From Citrus sinensis (Eukaryota > Streptophyta > Magnoliopsida > Sapindales > Rutaceae): 64,000 nucleotides of DNA. The notes beneath the pieces are model-generated. The model searched no databases and was not told the DNA's origin. It worked only from the letters and a program-made list of their open reading frames with translations. Positions 27,572 through 39,410 of the stretch are shown in pieces. Position 1 is the stretch's first letter. Each line of letters starts with the position of its first letter. The position numbers were made by a program, and so were the translations under genes. The DNA is taken from positions 2,914,001 to 2,978,000 of the forward strand of contig NC_068558.1 of assembly GCF_022201045.2 (NCBI RefSeq). Direction: 5' to 3'.

Positions 27572-28991
27572 ACTGTTTTAGAATGATTCTATCACTATCA
27601 ATGTAAATACAGACATACAATATAGCGTACAGAATCACATGGTACTTTGATTGTTTTCAGCTTCTGCGATTTCAATTAGCTCCGTTTTTGTAAGAGCTAA
27701 TTACTTTTCAGTCTGCTTAGATTAGATACAAATACATAAATAGATCTGTGTAGTTGGCAATTTTTTTCCTTTTTTTTTTGGTGATAAATAAAATGATGTG
27801 AGATACAGATACTGCTGAGTGAAATGTACTTTGAATTTTGAAGCACATGATAGTTTTGTTTGATTATGCTGTACAACCTGTATAAATTAATAGGATTGTA
27901 ACCATATAAAATCTATTAATTAAAAGAGATATTAAATAAATTAATAATTTGTTAATTTATAAAGTTATTAACAATTCAATTAACATACATTTAATAACTA
28001 AACATTTAATGTATTTTACTAATATTGAATACGAATTAAACTATACATTCTATTAACCAAAATAATAAGTACATTGTGCATGTTTACTTAATTAAATAAT
28101 ATTCATGTTATATTAACTTAATTAAATGTTATATTTTATATAAACAAGTAACAATAAAGTGATATTTTATATAATTAAAATATCATGCTCAACTACATTT
28201 GTAATTTCAACAAATTATTAATTTATGATTTGAATGGGATCACAAAGTCATATGAGATTGTTTTAATTGAGATTATTGATTTAGTCCACTGTCATAAGCC
28301 AAGATTATGAAAACTTATTATATAATAGCGATTATTAATTTATAGAGATTTTACTGTATATTGAAACTCAGCTCCGACAATTAAACAGGGATGTATGGTT
28401 AATCTTTTTTTTGTCAGTGTCTGACATGATTTTATTTTTTTTCCTTTCATTTGCAAATTTTGCGTGGGCAAATCAAATGTGTATAATTGTAGAATGAAAA
28501 TTTTCTTGAATAAATTTATCTTCTGTAAAAAAAAAAATCATTTATAATGACACAAATCTGTTCACTAATTTATAAATTAACAATAACAAGGCGTAGTTTG
28601 AAATTTTAAGTAATTGTATATGATGTAAAATTTCGAATTAACCTATAATCCTATCAGTTAATACTCTCATCGCCGCGTTAGTGAACGAAAAAAAAAAATT
28701 AAAATTACGCGATGCAATAATAAAAGGCCAAACGACACCGTTTAGGACAAAAGGTAGTATGGATTTATAGTGCAACCTTTTCGGTTTAGTGGTCATTCTC
28801 GTCTGAACTAGAACGTTCTAGGATCGTCCAACGAAACCCTAATTGTAAAAATCAATCTGTTGTAAGGCGGTTTTATTTTTTATTTTTTTGGTCAATAAAT
28901 TATTCATCGTCAGGTTCAGGCATGATAGATATGTAAATATATAACAATCTAGATTTTGATACTAACTGCAGGTTCTACTGTGAGCATTAGA
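27572..28991. other. Intergenic, with possible DSS1 5' leader intron
   Basis: AT-rich spacer. Near the DSS1 gene a donor-like site after 28859 (TGTTGTAAGG) and an acceptor-like CTGCAG at about 28966-28971 could bound a short intron in the 5' leader. No coding sequence seen. Confidence 0.4.
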
Positions 28992-29760
28992 ATGGCGGCC
29001 GAACCAAAGACAGTGACCGAAGATGCGAAGATCGACTTGTTTGAAGACGACGATGAGTTTGAAGAGTTTGAAATCAACGAAGGTCCGATTTATTGCTCTT
29101 TACTTGTAGGGTTCAACGTTGATTTAATTTTATTCTATTTTGGTGAATCTAAGGAGAAATTTATTATTCAATTACTGTCGGGTTTATCTTGCTCTCAACG
29201 CAAAAATATATGAATCTATCACCCTAAATTGATCTACGCTTTATGTGATTCGGATTGTAGCCTTCGCCAGGACATAGCTTTTGAGTTCTTTAATCTAAAA
29301 ATTTTGTTTTTTTTTTTAATTCTGTAAAATAGATAGAATTTTGTTTACTAGGTAACCTAGTGGTGGGTTCTGATGGTAATTGTGAAATGCTTTATGGTAT
29401 TTGGTTTTCAAAATCTATGCACCAGAGCTTTAGCTTTACAAGTACTGATATAGCTAGTTGCAGACTTGCAGTGACAGGATTCAGGATTTCGTAGCACTTT
29501 GATTGCCCGTTGCATGGTCTATTCTGCTACTAATTTCATGAATTGTTTCGAGTTCTTCATTTTGTTAATTTAACAATTAAATATTCTAGTCTGAACTGTT
29601 CTTGTTTCTAATGACAATGAATTTGACAGAATGGGAGGAAAAGGAGGAAGGGAATGAAGTAACACAGCAGTGGGAAGACGATTGGGATGATGATGATGTC
29701 AACGATGACTTCTCTCTGCAGCTGAGGAGGGAACTGGAGAACAATGCTGAGAAAAACTGA
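28992..29760 (+). CDS. DSS1: DSS1/SEM1, 26S proteasome lid and BRCA2-binding protein
   Basis: Two exons, 28992-29082 and 29630-29760, give 73 aa. DSS1 is a small, acidic, mostly disordered protein. It is a subunit of the proteasome lid (Rpn15/Sem1), partners BRCA2 in homologous recombination, and in the TREX-2 complex helps mRNA export. The two acidic blocks with aromatic residues are clear: DLFEDDDEFEEFEINE and WEEKEEG, then QQWEDDWDDDDVNDDFSLQLRREL, which ends in the usual C-terminal helix. Length matches plant DSS1 (about 74 aa). The intron after FEINE sits at the expected place. The ATG used is the first in frame downstream of the acceptor-like site near 28971. Confidence 0.95.
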
Positions 29761-31277
29761 GCTGAGCTGAGTAACTTGTCATTGTTGTGTGTCATATCTT
29801 CCTATTCTGTTGTCACTTGAAGATGGCGAGTTTCAAATCTTTTGTATGCAAAAGAACTTGTGAACTATTAACCATATGCTTGGAAGCTCAGTGCAATTTG
29901 TTAAGTGCAGAACCCATATGGTTTTGTTAATTCCAATCTTTTTTAAGAGTTTAATATCTGCCAAAGAATCATTTCAACTATTCGCGCACTGATTTTTTAT
30001 GTGGTCATTCGTATACCAGTGAATTCTGAGTTAACCTTTTTAATTCTGCCCTGGTGAAGGGACGAATGGGAATTTAGTGGCGGAAATTCATTTTCACCTG
30101 CTTTTTGGTTTGCCTACTGTGAGTCCCATTCTTGAAAACAATTAGGAAGAGAAAATGTATTACGTTTGTTTTACTGGTGCCTTTCATCATCTTTGTTCGT
30201 ATATTGTCTGTTCAGCTAAGCAGGTTGCATTTGCTTATGGTAAGAGTCTCTTTGAAGGAAGGCGTGGGAGAGAGCTCACTTGAATCTGGAGCCACTATCT
30301 GGCCAAAAGATAATTTTGATTTTATCACGTCTACTAAACGACGTATATGAGTTTAAATTTCTTTGATTCTTTCTGCAATTGGCAGCATTTTTAGAATTCG
30401 AAATGTCAAGGTATGGTATGAGGGCAAGTACTCTCTCCCATGACTACTCGGCAGAATCCCTGTGTCCTTGTTTTTTAAGAAAATCTTTGGTCCAACAGAG
30501 ATACTATAATTAATTAATGATTGTATAACAGGTGTTGTTCAACATAATATTATTACATTCGAGATAAGTTTTTAAAATAAATACACACGGTAGAATGTAA
30601 AATATTAATTTAATTGTTGGGGGTTTTGTATTTTGTTTTATCGCCTTTTTCCCTTTTTTTGTCGGAGGGTTTGATTTTCCAAATTCATCGATGGTGGATC
30701 TTAATAACGTTTTATCCCCAACACGATGAACTGGCGATAAAGTTCAGCCTGATTCGTGAGGCCAAACCCGAAACTTCCAATGGTTAACGCACAAAATAAG
30801 TCGCACAAGGCCGGAAATATTAACGAGTAACAGGAAAGGAAAGGACGAATATGAATTCTAATTTATCTAATTTCTCTTTTGAGGAAAGGCCAATCCAGAG
30901 TCTCGTTTTGGTTCCCCTCAAGGTGGAACACAAACCTTGGGGCTGGAGTATAGGTCCCCCCTTTACGATCATCTAATATAAAAGTTAGATACATAGCCCA
31001 CCCACATGAAATTTTAATTTCAAAATATTGGCGACCAGTTGATCGACTTTGTGAGTGACTAAGGAAGTAAAGGCAGACAGCCAAACAAAGTTTGTTTTGC
31101 ATGCTACTGAATTAGTGTCGGAAAAGGCGAACAGAAACATCAAATTAACCAAAATGAAAGTCATCAAAATTTCACCAAAAAGGCACAAACATCAGGGCTT
31201 CCAATCTTTGACATCTGCAGAACTGCATGGATCCACTTCATTCCCGACGAGTTGATTGTGCTTTTTGCTCTTAGCCT
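29761..31277. other. Intergenic spacer
   Basis: 3' flanks of the DSS1 and ATL genes. No further gene is supported; the short open frames lack family features. Confidence 0.4.
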
Positions 31278-31712
31278 TTATGTCAACTCAATTGCAACAT
31301 CACTAGATACACTACTTCCGTCTTTCAGAATCACACCAACTTTTGAAGGACTCACTCTAGTTCGACAGATTGGGCAAATGGGTGTCTTCAGCAGCCACGA
31401 GTCTATGCATTGAGCATGAAAACTATGCCTGCAGTTTGGCAATAACCTGCATTTATCTCCCATCCTGAAATTTTCCAAGCATACAACACAGTCCACGGGG
31501 CTACTCCCTCTATCTGCTGCTGCCTTGTACTCAAAGCAAGGAATTTGCTTCAAGTCATCACTAGAAATCATTTTGAAACCACCTTGAGCGAAACCACTTT
31601 GTTCATAGCCTCTTCTGAATGCCCTCCCAACAACACAAACATGAATCACAACCAAAGCTGCAATACCCACAAACAGTAAAGTCAAAGAGATTAAAATCTC
31701 CATTACCATCAT
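31278..31712 (-). CDS. ATL-type RING-H2 E3 ubiquitin ligase
   Basis: Single-exon gene of 144 aa. One N-terminal membrane segment (ISLTLLFVGIAALVVIHVCVV), then a basic stretch, a degenerate GLD-like motif (SSDDLKQIPCFEY), and a RING-H2 finger of the C-x2-C ... C-x-H-x2-H-x2-C ... C-x2-C type: CVVCLENFRMGDKC, CRHSFHAQCIDSWL and CPIC. This layout, with no intron, defines the plant ATL family of membrane ubiquitin ligases, many of which act in defence or stress. The start at 31712 is the first of two adjacent ATGs; a third lies three codons further in. The C-terminal tail is short. Which ATL it is was not determined. Confidence 0.93.
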   Translation of the reverse strand: MMVMEILISLTLLFVGIAALVVIHVCVVGRAFRRGYEQSGFAQGGFKMISSDDLKQIPCFEYKAAADRGSSPVDCVVCLENFRMGDKCRLLPNCRHSFHAQCIDSWLLKTPICPICRTRVSPSKVGVILKDGSSVSSDVAIELT

Positions 31713-33335
31713 CAATCTCCTTGCTCTTCCTCTCTCTCTCTCTCTTTTTTATCGGTCATAGCAAATGTTTGATCTAATCTTATTCTTAACCGGAACACGA
31801 AAGGCAAAAGCTTCAACACTCGTGAAGCTCACAAGTCACGCAATCGTAATAAAATCATTGAATCTATCGAAAGAAACCCGAAATTGAACTGTGATTACAG
31901 CGTGTCGTGAAAGGGCTGAAACTGAAACATTGTATTGAGAAAAGAACGATGCTTACATGTGTCGTATGAGAGCTGAGAAAATGTTTGGTAGGCAATCAGA
32001 AATTCAAGGTGCCACGATGCTTTTACAAGTGGGCTGGTCTGGACCTTATTTTGTTATTTATTTAGTGACATACGGCATCAAGAACTGACCAAACAATACA
32101 AATTTTGATGTTTTTATAGGGAACTTGAAAGTAGCAGGACAAATTGTTTCAGTACACCCTGCTGGAAACTGGTGGTGGCAAGTACCCCGCCCAGTGATAA
32201 TATAAACATTTGTATGGCTTAAGCTTCTGAGCTTTACTTATGTAACTGTAACTCTTGATGGGATAGACACTTATCTTAGATCATTTGAAGAAATGTTGCC
32301 AATCATTTTGTGGTGTTGCTGCGAAACTATTACAAGATGTTGCTTTAAGTAACAAATACCATCATTTCAAGGGATTAATTACATCGAATTACTTGGTGGC
32401 TAATACTGAGAGCATGATATGGCGGGCGGGACTGTGTTGCAAAATCATTGGTCAAAGATTGCTTAAAGATTACTTGTTATTGGATTGTATTGCTTCAGAA
32501 TCACGTCTTTGGTTCATGGCGATTCGTAGGGTAATTGACTACCACAAATGGAATTCTGCCGATTTTGTTGCTAAATGAACCGGCCCGGCCTGCACCGTTC
32601 CACATATCCTTGGGCCTGACAATATTTAATAAACTATTATCAAACTGATAAGAACCCCATTACATACACTTACAAGTTATACTAAGAAACCCAATTTAAT
32701 TTCGTTTACGGTCTTTGTTTAATTTTTCATTTTAATGGAAGTTATGCTAATTGTTTGTTTAATTTCGATAATTCTCAATTATACGATGTCTTTGAAAATA
32801 TACAGATTTGGAATAAAAAACAGGAGCTCAATATAATAATGTGAGGAAAGCCCGGCAGTGATCCGATTCTCGCTCTTTCGGCAATTATACCTGATGTGAC
32901 AAAGCTTAATATTATAAATGTAACGAATAGAAGGGGTTTCAATGCGTGCGTCTTTTGGACTTGGGCTTGAGACTTGGACTCGGAGTCGGTTTAATTGGTT
33001 ACTCAAGAGAAACTCGTAATTTAAAATTTTAAAAAATAAAAAATTAAGAAAAGAGAGAAATTAGAAACCCTAAATTCAGGATTTCAATCGAAATCTTCAA
33101 TCATATTCCCAATTGCAACTCCATACTCTCGCACGACGTTCATCGACCTCCGGAAACTGATATCGCCGTCACCAGGAAACCGCACAAAAGAATTTTGAGG
33201 TTAGTTATCCGTTCGGAATATGTGGATTTCAATTTAATTCGTCGCGTTCAGGGATTAATAAATTCTGAAACTGAAATTAACTGCAAATTATTTCACTACA
33301 TATAGCTTCGGAGCTCTGCGCTTTTTGTTTTCAAA
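31713..33335. other. Divergent spacer between ATL and RNF113 genes
   Basis: Holds a (CT)n tract at 31725-31745 in the ATL leader. The RNF113-type transcript probably starts near 33060-33180 and a leader intron may end before 33300. A 97-codon frame at 32285-32578 has no recognisable domain and is not called. Confidence 0.4.
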
Positions 33336-35655
33336 ATGGCAGAGTCGGGTTCAGGCGAAGCTCAACAGGCTGAACAAGGTAAAATTTTCTACTTTGATGG
33401 AATATCAATAGCTGTATTTTTATTTTTTTAACTCGTTTATTTAATTTAATTCAGTTTTCTGGTTGATTTTTATTGATCGATTTTTTTTTTTCAGTCTGCA
33501 ACTTCTTTAGAAAGCCAACTAAGAATAAAAACATCAGAAAGAGAACTATTAGGGAAGATGAAGACGAAGATTCAATTGAAAGCTCAGTGTTACAGAACCT
33601 GAAGAAACCTACAAAGCCTGATAGTAAGCTTTACTTTTCAACTGGTCCTTCTAAGAGGGACACATCTGCTGATTCAAATGCTGATTCTGAAAAGCCAATA
33701 TTTCAGTTTGAGTCTTCAAAGGAAATTCAAGTTCAACACGACAGCAAAGCTACTGCAACCCTAGAAACTGAGACTGATTTCTTGAGGGACTCTCGTGCTC
33801 TTCGTGAGAAAGTACTTAAACGATCAGAGGAGGCTTTGAAGGGTAAAGCCTCTGGTGATGAGAAGTTGTATAAAGGGATTCATGGGTACGTTGATCACAA
33901 AGCTGGGTTCCGAAGAGAGCACACGGTTTCAAGTGAGAAAGCTGGCGGGTCTCATGGGCCTCTTAGGGCTTCAGCTCATATAAGGGTGACTGCAAGGTTT
34001 GATTATCAGCCAGACATTTGTAAGGATTACAAAGAGACTGGTTATTGTGGGTACGGAGATTCATGTAAGTTTATGCATGATCGAGGTGATTACAAGTCTG
34101 GGTGGCAGATGGAGAAAGAGTGGGAGGAAGCAGAAAAGGCGAGGAAGAGAAATTTGGCTTTGGGAGGGGGTGATTCAGATGAAGAGGGTGTTGGCCAGAG
34201 TGATGACGACGATGAGGATTCATTGCCCTTTGCTTGTTTTATTTGTAGAAAGCCTTTTGTAGATCCTGTTGTGACCAAATGCAAACACTACTTCTGCGAG
34301 CATTGTGCTTTAAAGGTATAATCCTGTACTCACTCCATTGGCTTTGTTTTACTTGATATGCATGCTTGCATTTGTGATATTAACTTTGGTGAAAGGTCAA
34401 GGGTTTTCTGTATGAAGATTATACTGCTATCTTTGTTATAAAGTTGCTAGGCATGCACACAGAGTTCAAAATTTCTTATGCGTAGTTCCTGCATTAAAGG
34501 AAATTTCTGTCTCAATCTCACTACTTGGTTAAACTTCTGTCTGATGGCCATCATGTTAGCTGATGATTTGGCTCCATGAAAAGTGTTTAACAAATTATTC
34601 ATATGAATTATGATTAATAATATAAGTAATGGGATTCTCTGGAATGTTGTGCTACATCTTATGCGAGTTTGGGAAGGTGATGTATTTGGGTTGGATGCAT
34701 GGGAGTGGTGGCTTATGAATGTTACACTTATACAGCCCAAACAAATGCTTTAATTTGATTTCTGAATTTCGAGAAAGTGGGTTTTCCCCCCCCCCCCCCC
34801 CCCCCCCCCCGGGGCCGCCTTTTTCCTTCTAAAGGCAAGCCTAGACATGAATTATTGATTTAAAATGCCTTTTACCTGTTCTGCCTATGAATGAATGCAT
34901 GAACTACCTGTTCTACCTATGAATGTTTGCCTAATGCATTAACCATTTCTGATGTAGGAAGCATATGTGGTAGAATAAATTAAGAATTCTAGATTTTGAG
35001 TTAATTTAGATTTAGTATTTCATTAGGGATTTGTGTTGTTGTAGTATGTTTATTTTTGTTATATTTGTAATTCTAGTTAGTTAAGATTTAAGATTATTTT
35101 TCTTATTTGGATAGGACTAGGATTTAATAGCTACTAATATCAATAGGCTTGTTAGCTTAGTTTATTTTCACACCTTTCATTAAGAAAATCTTCAATTGTT
35201 CACCCTTTGGGTTATCTCTATCGTGAATTCGGCATTCTCTCTTTGAAAGCTATCTTAACTCGTTTGTCGAGAGGTACACTAGAACAACTTCTAGCATCGC
35301 TTTCACGTTGGGTCAATTTATGAGTAGAGTACAATTGATGTGACATTCATCTATAGGATAATATAATACTAATTTTATAAGTTACGCAGTTCATCATCTA
35401 ATAGATGAGTGACGAATAGCATTTAGACTGAAGTTGAGGTTCAAATGTTAGGAACCATAGCATTACTGTTTCTAGTATGCTTGCACATGCTCTTGCCATT
35501 TTAAACATAATCGAAATTAACATATCTTTTTTAACTGCTTTTTGCAGCATCACTCGAAGAACAAGAAGTGCTTTGTTTGCAACGAACCTACACTTGGCAT
35601 CTTTAATACAGCTCTTGAGATACGCAAAAGGATGGCTGAAGAGGGTAAAAAATAA
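33336..35655 (+). CDS. CCCH and RING zinc finger protein, RNF113/Cwc24 family
   Basis: Exons 33336-33378, 33495-34315 and 35548-35655 give 323 aa. Human RNF113A and yeast Cwc24 are spliceosome (Bact-complex) factors with the same two zinc fingers; RNF113 proteins also act as ubiquitin ligases. Seen: [17 protein letters not shown] at the N-terminus, the conserved [19 protein letters not shown], a CCCH finger (C-x8-C-x5-C-x3-H in [20 protein letters not shown], near residue 190), an acidic DSDEEG stretch, and a C3HC4 RING from [12 protein letters not shown] through CKHYFCEHC to [10 protein letters not shown], followed by [14 protein letters not shown]. The last intron splits the RING and is 1.23 kb, with a long C run and AT-rich repeat-like DNA. 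Arabidopsis has a close homologue of similar length. It is likely nuclear. Confidence 0.94.
34786..34814. repeat. Poly-C run followed by GGGG in intron 2
   Basis: About 25 C then 4 G inside the last intron of the RNF113-type gene. Length is likely unstable or hard to sequence. Confidence 0.85.
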
Positions 35656-36061
35656 GTTATATCTTTTAGCCCCGTAGTGTCCTTTACACGGGTTTCTTTC
35701 TGTGATTGTATTTCAGATTTAACCATCAGATAAAGGATTGTGATCAGTGATCACTGAGGTAGAGAAGCTTTTTTCAAGTGTATCCCCTGATGAATGTGAA
35801 TTACTTTTGACGGAGTTGTTGGAAACGAATCAAAGTGAGTAGCAGATGCAGATCGGTTATTTTAGTATACTGTGTTCCGTTACCTATGCGCTTCCATTCT
35901 TCAGCGTTTGCGAAAATATTTACTTAAAAAGAGTAACAGCTGATCAGGATTTCTCTACTTCGACAATAATGCTTACTTCCTTGTTCAACATTCAAATAAA
36001 CAGTAAATATTCATTTTTGATGAAATGATCCTAACCTCATAAGATTATTTTAGAGTATTAA
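35656..36061. other. 3' flank of the RNF113-type gene
   Basis: No further gene seen; probably 3' untranslated sequence and spacer. Confidence 0.4.
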
Positions 36062-36171
36062 GCATCCGTTTGGGGCAGCTGCGCTGCCGCAGCGCAGCTG
36101 CTCCCCACCCTAAATTCAAGGAGAATGTCTCCTAGAATATAGGGTGGGGAGCAGCTGCCCCAAACGCACCC
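36062..36171. mobile_element. Tourist-like (PIF/Harbinger) MITE, 110 bp
   Basis: Terminal inverted repeats GCATCCGTTTGGGGCAGCTG and, on the other strand, GGGTGCGTTTGGGGCAGCTG flank a near-palindromic element. It is bounded by the direct 3-bp duplication TAA (36059-36061 and 36172-36174), the target-site preference of PIF/Harbinger elements. The interior can fold back through CTCCCCACCCTA and TAGGGTGGGGAG. Confidence 0.8.
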
Positions 36172-36356
36172 TAAGTCAATTTAAAATGTTTAATGATTTG
36201 CTTATAGAGTTTGGTCATGTAATTTTTAAGTAAATTTTATTTAATTTATTACTTGCGCTGCTCCAAACGCACCCTAAGTCAATTTAAAATGCTTAATGAT
36301 TTGCTTATAGAGTTTGGTCATGTGATTTTTAAGTAAATTTTATTTAATTTATTACT
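36161..36356. repeat. Tandem duplication of about 103 bp including a MITE end
   Basis: The stretch from CAAACGCACCCTAAGTC at 36161 recurs at 36264 with only a few changes. A third, more diverged piece (TTTAGCCGTGTAATTTTTAA) follows to about 36425. The duplicated unit carries the right end of the MITE. Confidence 0.8.
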
Positions 36357-37018
36357 GGAGCTTAAATCTAACTGCTAAAGAGATTTAGCCGTGTAATTTT
36401 TAAACAGTTCTATTTAACTTATTACTGAAGTTGTAAACCCAGCTACAGTGGTTCAAATCCTGATAAAAGGAAGGGAAAAAAATAATGAGGATGGATCTTT
36501 CTGATGTATTGTTAACTCGAAGTTGGACAATCTCATTCGAAGCTGAATTAGGCTTTGTTTCGCTACTAGCATTCCTGAAAATGGTGGGCTAATAATTATC
36601 AATGACGACGGACAATATTGCAAATTAGTTACCAACAAATCGAAAAATCAGGGATTAATTAAAAATTATAATTATCCAAACCGACCCCCAAAAAAAAAAA
36701 AAAAAAAAATCAGCTTACTAGTGTACATGATTTCAGTGGATCACATTAACACATGCATGCACGGAGAAACAGAGGAAATCGCTAAATGCGTACGTCCAAG
36801 TTTAATTTGATGGCAAGTTCAGCATTTCTTCTAATTTGATTTCTCACAGTCTGATGGTCAAATACTTATAGCCAAGTTTTTACATAATTTCTCGGGTCCC
36901 TAAATTCTCCATTCCTCAATAACGTAACACTAAACTTACTTCATTCCCTTTCGAACAACACATCTTTGCTTTTCTTCTCTTTCTTCTTTCCACTTTCTTC
37001 ATTAATAAGTAATTCAAG
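36357..37018. other. Upstream region of the SWEET gene
   Basis: AT-rich with an A run near 36689-36708 and a pyrimidine-rich (TTCTTCTCTTTC) leader shortly before the ATG at 37019. No gene seen. Confidence 0.4.
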
Positions 37019-38561
37019 ATGGTTGAAACCGGCTTGATTAGAACCGTTGTTGGTATTATCGGTTAGTTCTTCAAACCCTAGCTAGGTACTAATACTTAAT
37101 ATGCGTGTGTGCGTATTAATTTACAACACTTTTACAATCTCAATAATCAAGAATTCAAACAACCTACTTATATCTCTCATTTGTGGACACGAAACTTAGA
37201 TTGGAAGAAAGCATTCTCTTTTTTGCCTGCTACTCTTACTGAAATATTTCAGTTGCGTGTGTGTGTATATGTATGCGAAGCTCAGATCAGAAGAGAAATT
37301 TGAGAAGCATACTCTCGCTTATCGTCCTCTGCTCATTTCTAATTTTCCATTTTGTGTTTTGTCGCAGGAAATGTCATTTCTCTTGGCTTGTTTCTCTCCC
37401 CTATGTAAAATCTCTTTATCTCTAATAGAATTTCCTTACTTTAAAAAAAAAAAAAAAGGGAAAAGAAAGAAAGAAAGAAAGTAAGTTTGATCTTGTTTTT
37501 CTGAACTAATTAATAAGTGCATGCATGCATGCATGCAGCCCAACAATGGCGGCAATAATGAGACAAAAGTCAGTAGAAAATTTCAAGCCAGATCCGTACA
37601 TAGCGACCGTTCTAAATTGCTTCGTGTGGACGTTTTACGGTCTCCCGTTCGTTCATCCTGATAGCACCTTGGTCGTCACCATCAACGGCGCCGGCGCCGC
37701 AATTGAGCTCTTCTACGTTCTCATCTTCGTAATCTTTTCCTCCTGGGGAAAACGCGTACGTGTTCTTAATTTCTTTTTCCTCTTCAAACTAAATTTAAAA
37801 CCAAACCATCAAAATTTTCCGTTATTTTGGAGCTAGTAAACTGACTCTAATTTCGTCTTAATAATTAATTTTCAGCGAAAGATCTTTGTTGCTCTAGTAG
37901 TTGAAGTGGTGTTTATGGCCATCTTGATATTTGTTACCTTATATTTTTTGCATACCACCGATGATAGGACTACGGTTGTTGGGATAATCGCCGTTGTCTT
38001 CAACATAGTCATGTATGCTGCACCTTTAACAGTCATGGTACGTACGCCAAGCTCTTTATAATCAAATCAATCCCATAAATTTATTTAATAACATTCGTTC
38101 ACTCGCCATGTTGCTTAATGAAATCTACTTAATTTGCTTTAGAAAATGGTGATCAGCACAAAGAGCGTCAAGTACATGCCATTGGCTTTAGCAATTGGTA
38201 ATGCGGCGAATGGTGCCGTTTGGGTCGTTTATGCATGTCTTCGATTTGACCCTTACGTCCTGGTAGGTAACTTTTAATTTGATCAAGATACCAAGGCAAA
38301 ATAACTTAACTAATTAGTTATGTACATATCAAATATATACACACATTCTTTATGTTGCAATTAATTCTGTAGATTCCGAATGGCCTGGGGACGCTATCGG
38401 GTATACTGCAGCTCACACTATATGCAATCTTTTACAAGACTACAAACTGGGACGGCGATGATGATGAGAACCGTAATGATAATAATGGTAATGGCAATGG
38501 TAATGGTAGTAACAATAATAGACGAGGAAGAGGAGAGGTTCAACTCGTAGATGTAGCTTGA
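37019..38561 (+). CDS. SWEET sugar transporter (clade II-like)
   Basis: SWEETs are bidirectional sugar uniporters with two three-helix MtN3 repeats joined by a linker helix. Six exons (37019-37061, 37368-37404, 37539-37755, 37876-38037, 38143-38262, 38373-38561) give 255 aa. The 37-nt second exon is a hallmark of plant SWEET genes. Seen: RTVVGIIGNVISLGLFLSPIPT, NCFVWTFYGLPFVHPDSTLV, INGAGAAIELFYVLIFV, then the second repeat with FNIVMYAAPLTVMKMVISTKS, MPLALAIGNAANGAVWVVYA and IPNGLGTLSGILQLTLYAIFY. The first-repeat wording resembles SWEET4/5/7 (clade II, mostly hexose carriers). Odd: the C-terminal tail is rich in Asn, Gly and Asp with a run of NGNGNGNG coded by a near-repeat, and the acceptor of intron 2 lies in a (GCAT)n tract. 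The gene is convergent with the Raf-like kinase, whose stop codon is 850 bp away. Confidence 0.94.
37518..37538 (+). repeat. (GCAT)n tract forming the intron 2 acceptor of SWEET
   Basis: Five copies of GCAT end in GCAG, and that AG is the splice acceptor of exon 3, which starts at 37539. Confidence 0.85.
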
Positions 38562-39410
38562 TGATGGAGCAGCTAGCGGAGTTTTTATTTCTCATTGCTC
38601 CCTCAAGTTTAATTAGTTTCACAAATTCTTTTTTACATTTGGACTCAGCGCATGTGTGAGTTTTATTAAATAGAGAACCCACAAAAGAGCAGATAGCTAG
38701 AGTTGCATGTATAGCTTGAAACTTAAACGAGAAAAGAAAAAGAAAAAGAAAAGAGAGAGGGAGCATATGCTAACTTAGGGTTGTTAAGGAAATTAATGCC
38801 CCTCGAAACGAAACAATAATATTCAAATTTAATCTCCAAATGCAATGTTAAATGATCAAGTTTTGGTTGGTCTACTTCCTCAATTTTCACCTCTTTTTTT
38901 TTTCTGCTGGTTTTGGATAAATGAACATGCGTATTATTATTTTTTGATTATTTATGAGTCGTAAGGAATGCCAACGTCCACATTAGAAAGTGATAACTGA
39001 CACTAAAAAATAAAATATATTTGTCAATTGCCACCAAGAGAAAGGCGATAGCAGCACAATATCAGCAAAATCATCAAATTAATTATTAATTGGTATATCA
39101 TACGAGAGTGATGTTTCATCTTACAGCAGTGAGGGGCAAGGCCAATCCACCACTAGACTGGCAAGTCAAATGAATACACACCCCTGCAACCCCAGAAAAA
39201 TTTTAAAAATAGTCACATAAGAAAAGCTTTACATTCATTCAACTTTCAACCTAATGATATGTAGTGTAGCACAGCCATGACCTCCAATCTCTTTTTCTTT
39301 CGGCTTTGTATCTGTAAATTCTTTTTAGCCAAAAATATACTTGGATCTCTCGGATCTTATAACATGAACACTTTTTAAATGTTCATCTGTCTGCTTAGTG
39401 GGATGATGAT
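38562..39410. other. Convergent 3' regions of SWEET and kinase genes
   Basis: No gene seen; AT-rich 3' flanks. Confidence 0.4.

Noticed and set aside
32285-32578. 97-codon open frame on the plus strand starting MKKCCQSFCGV
   Set aside because: No domain, signal or family resemblance; length is within chance range for this composition and there is no supporting splice structure.
34960-35440. LTR-like stretch inside the last intron of the RNF113-type gene
   Set aside because: Some features (TGTGGTAGAATAA start, AT-rich body) recall a long terminal repeat, but no ends, duplication or motif set could be fixed.
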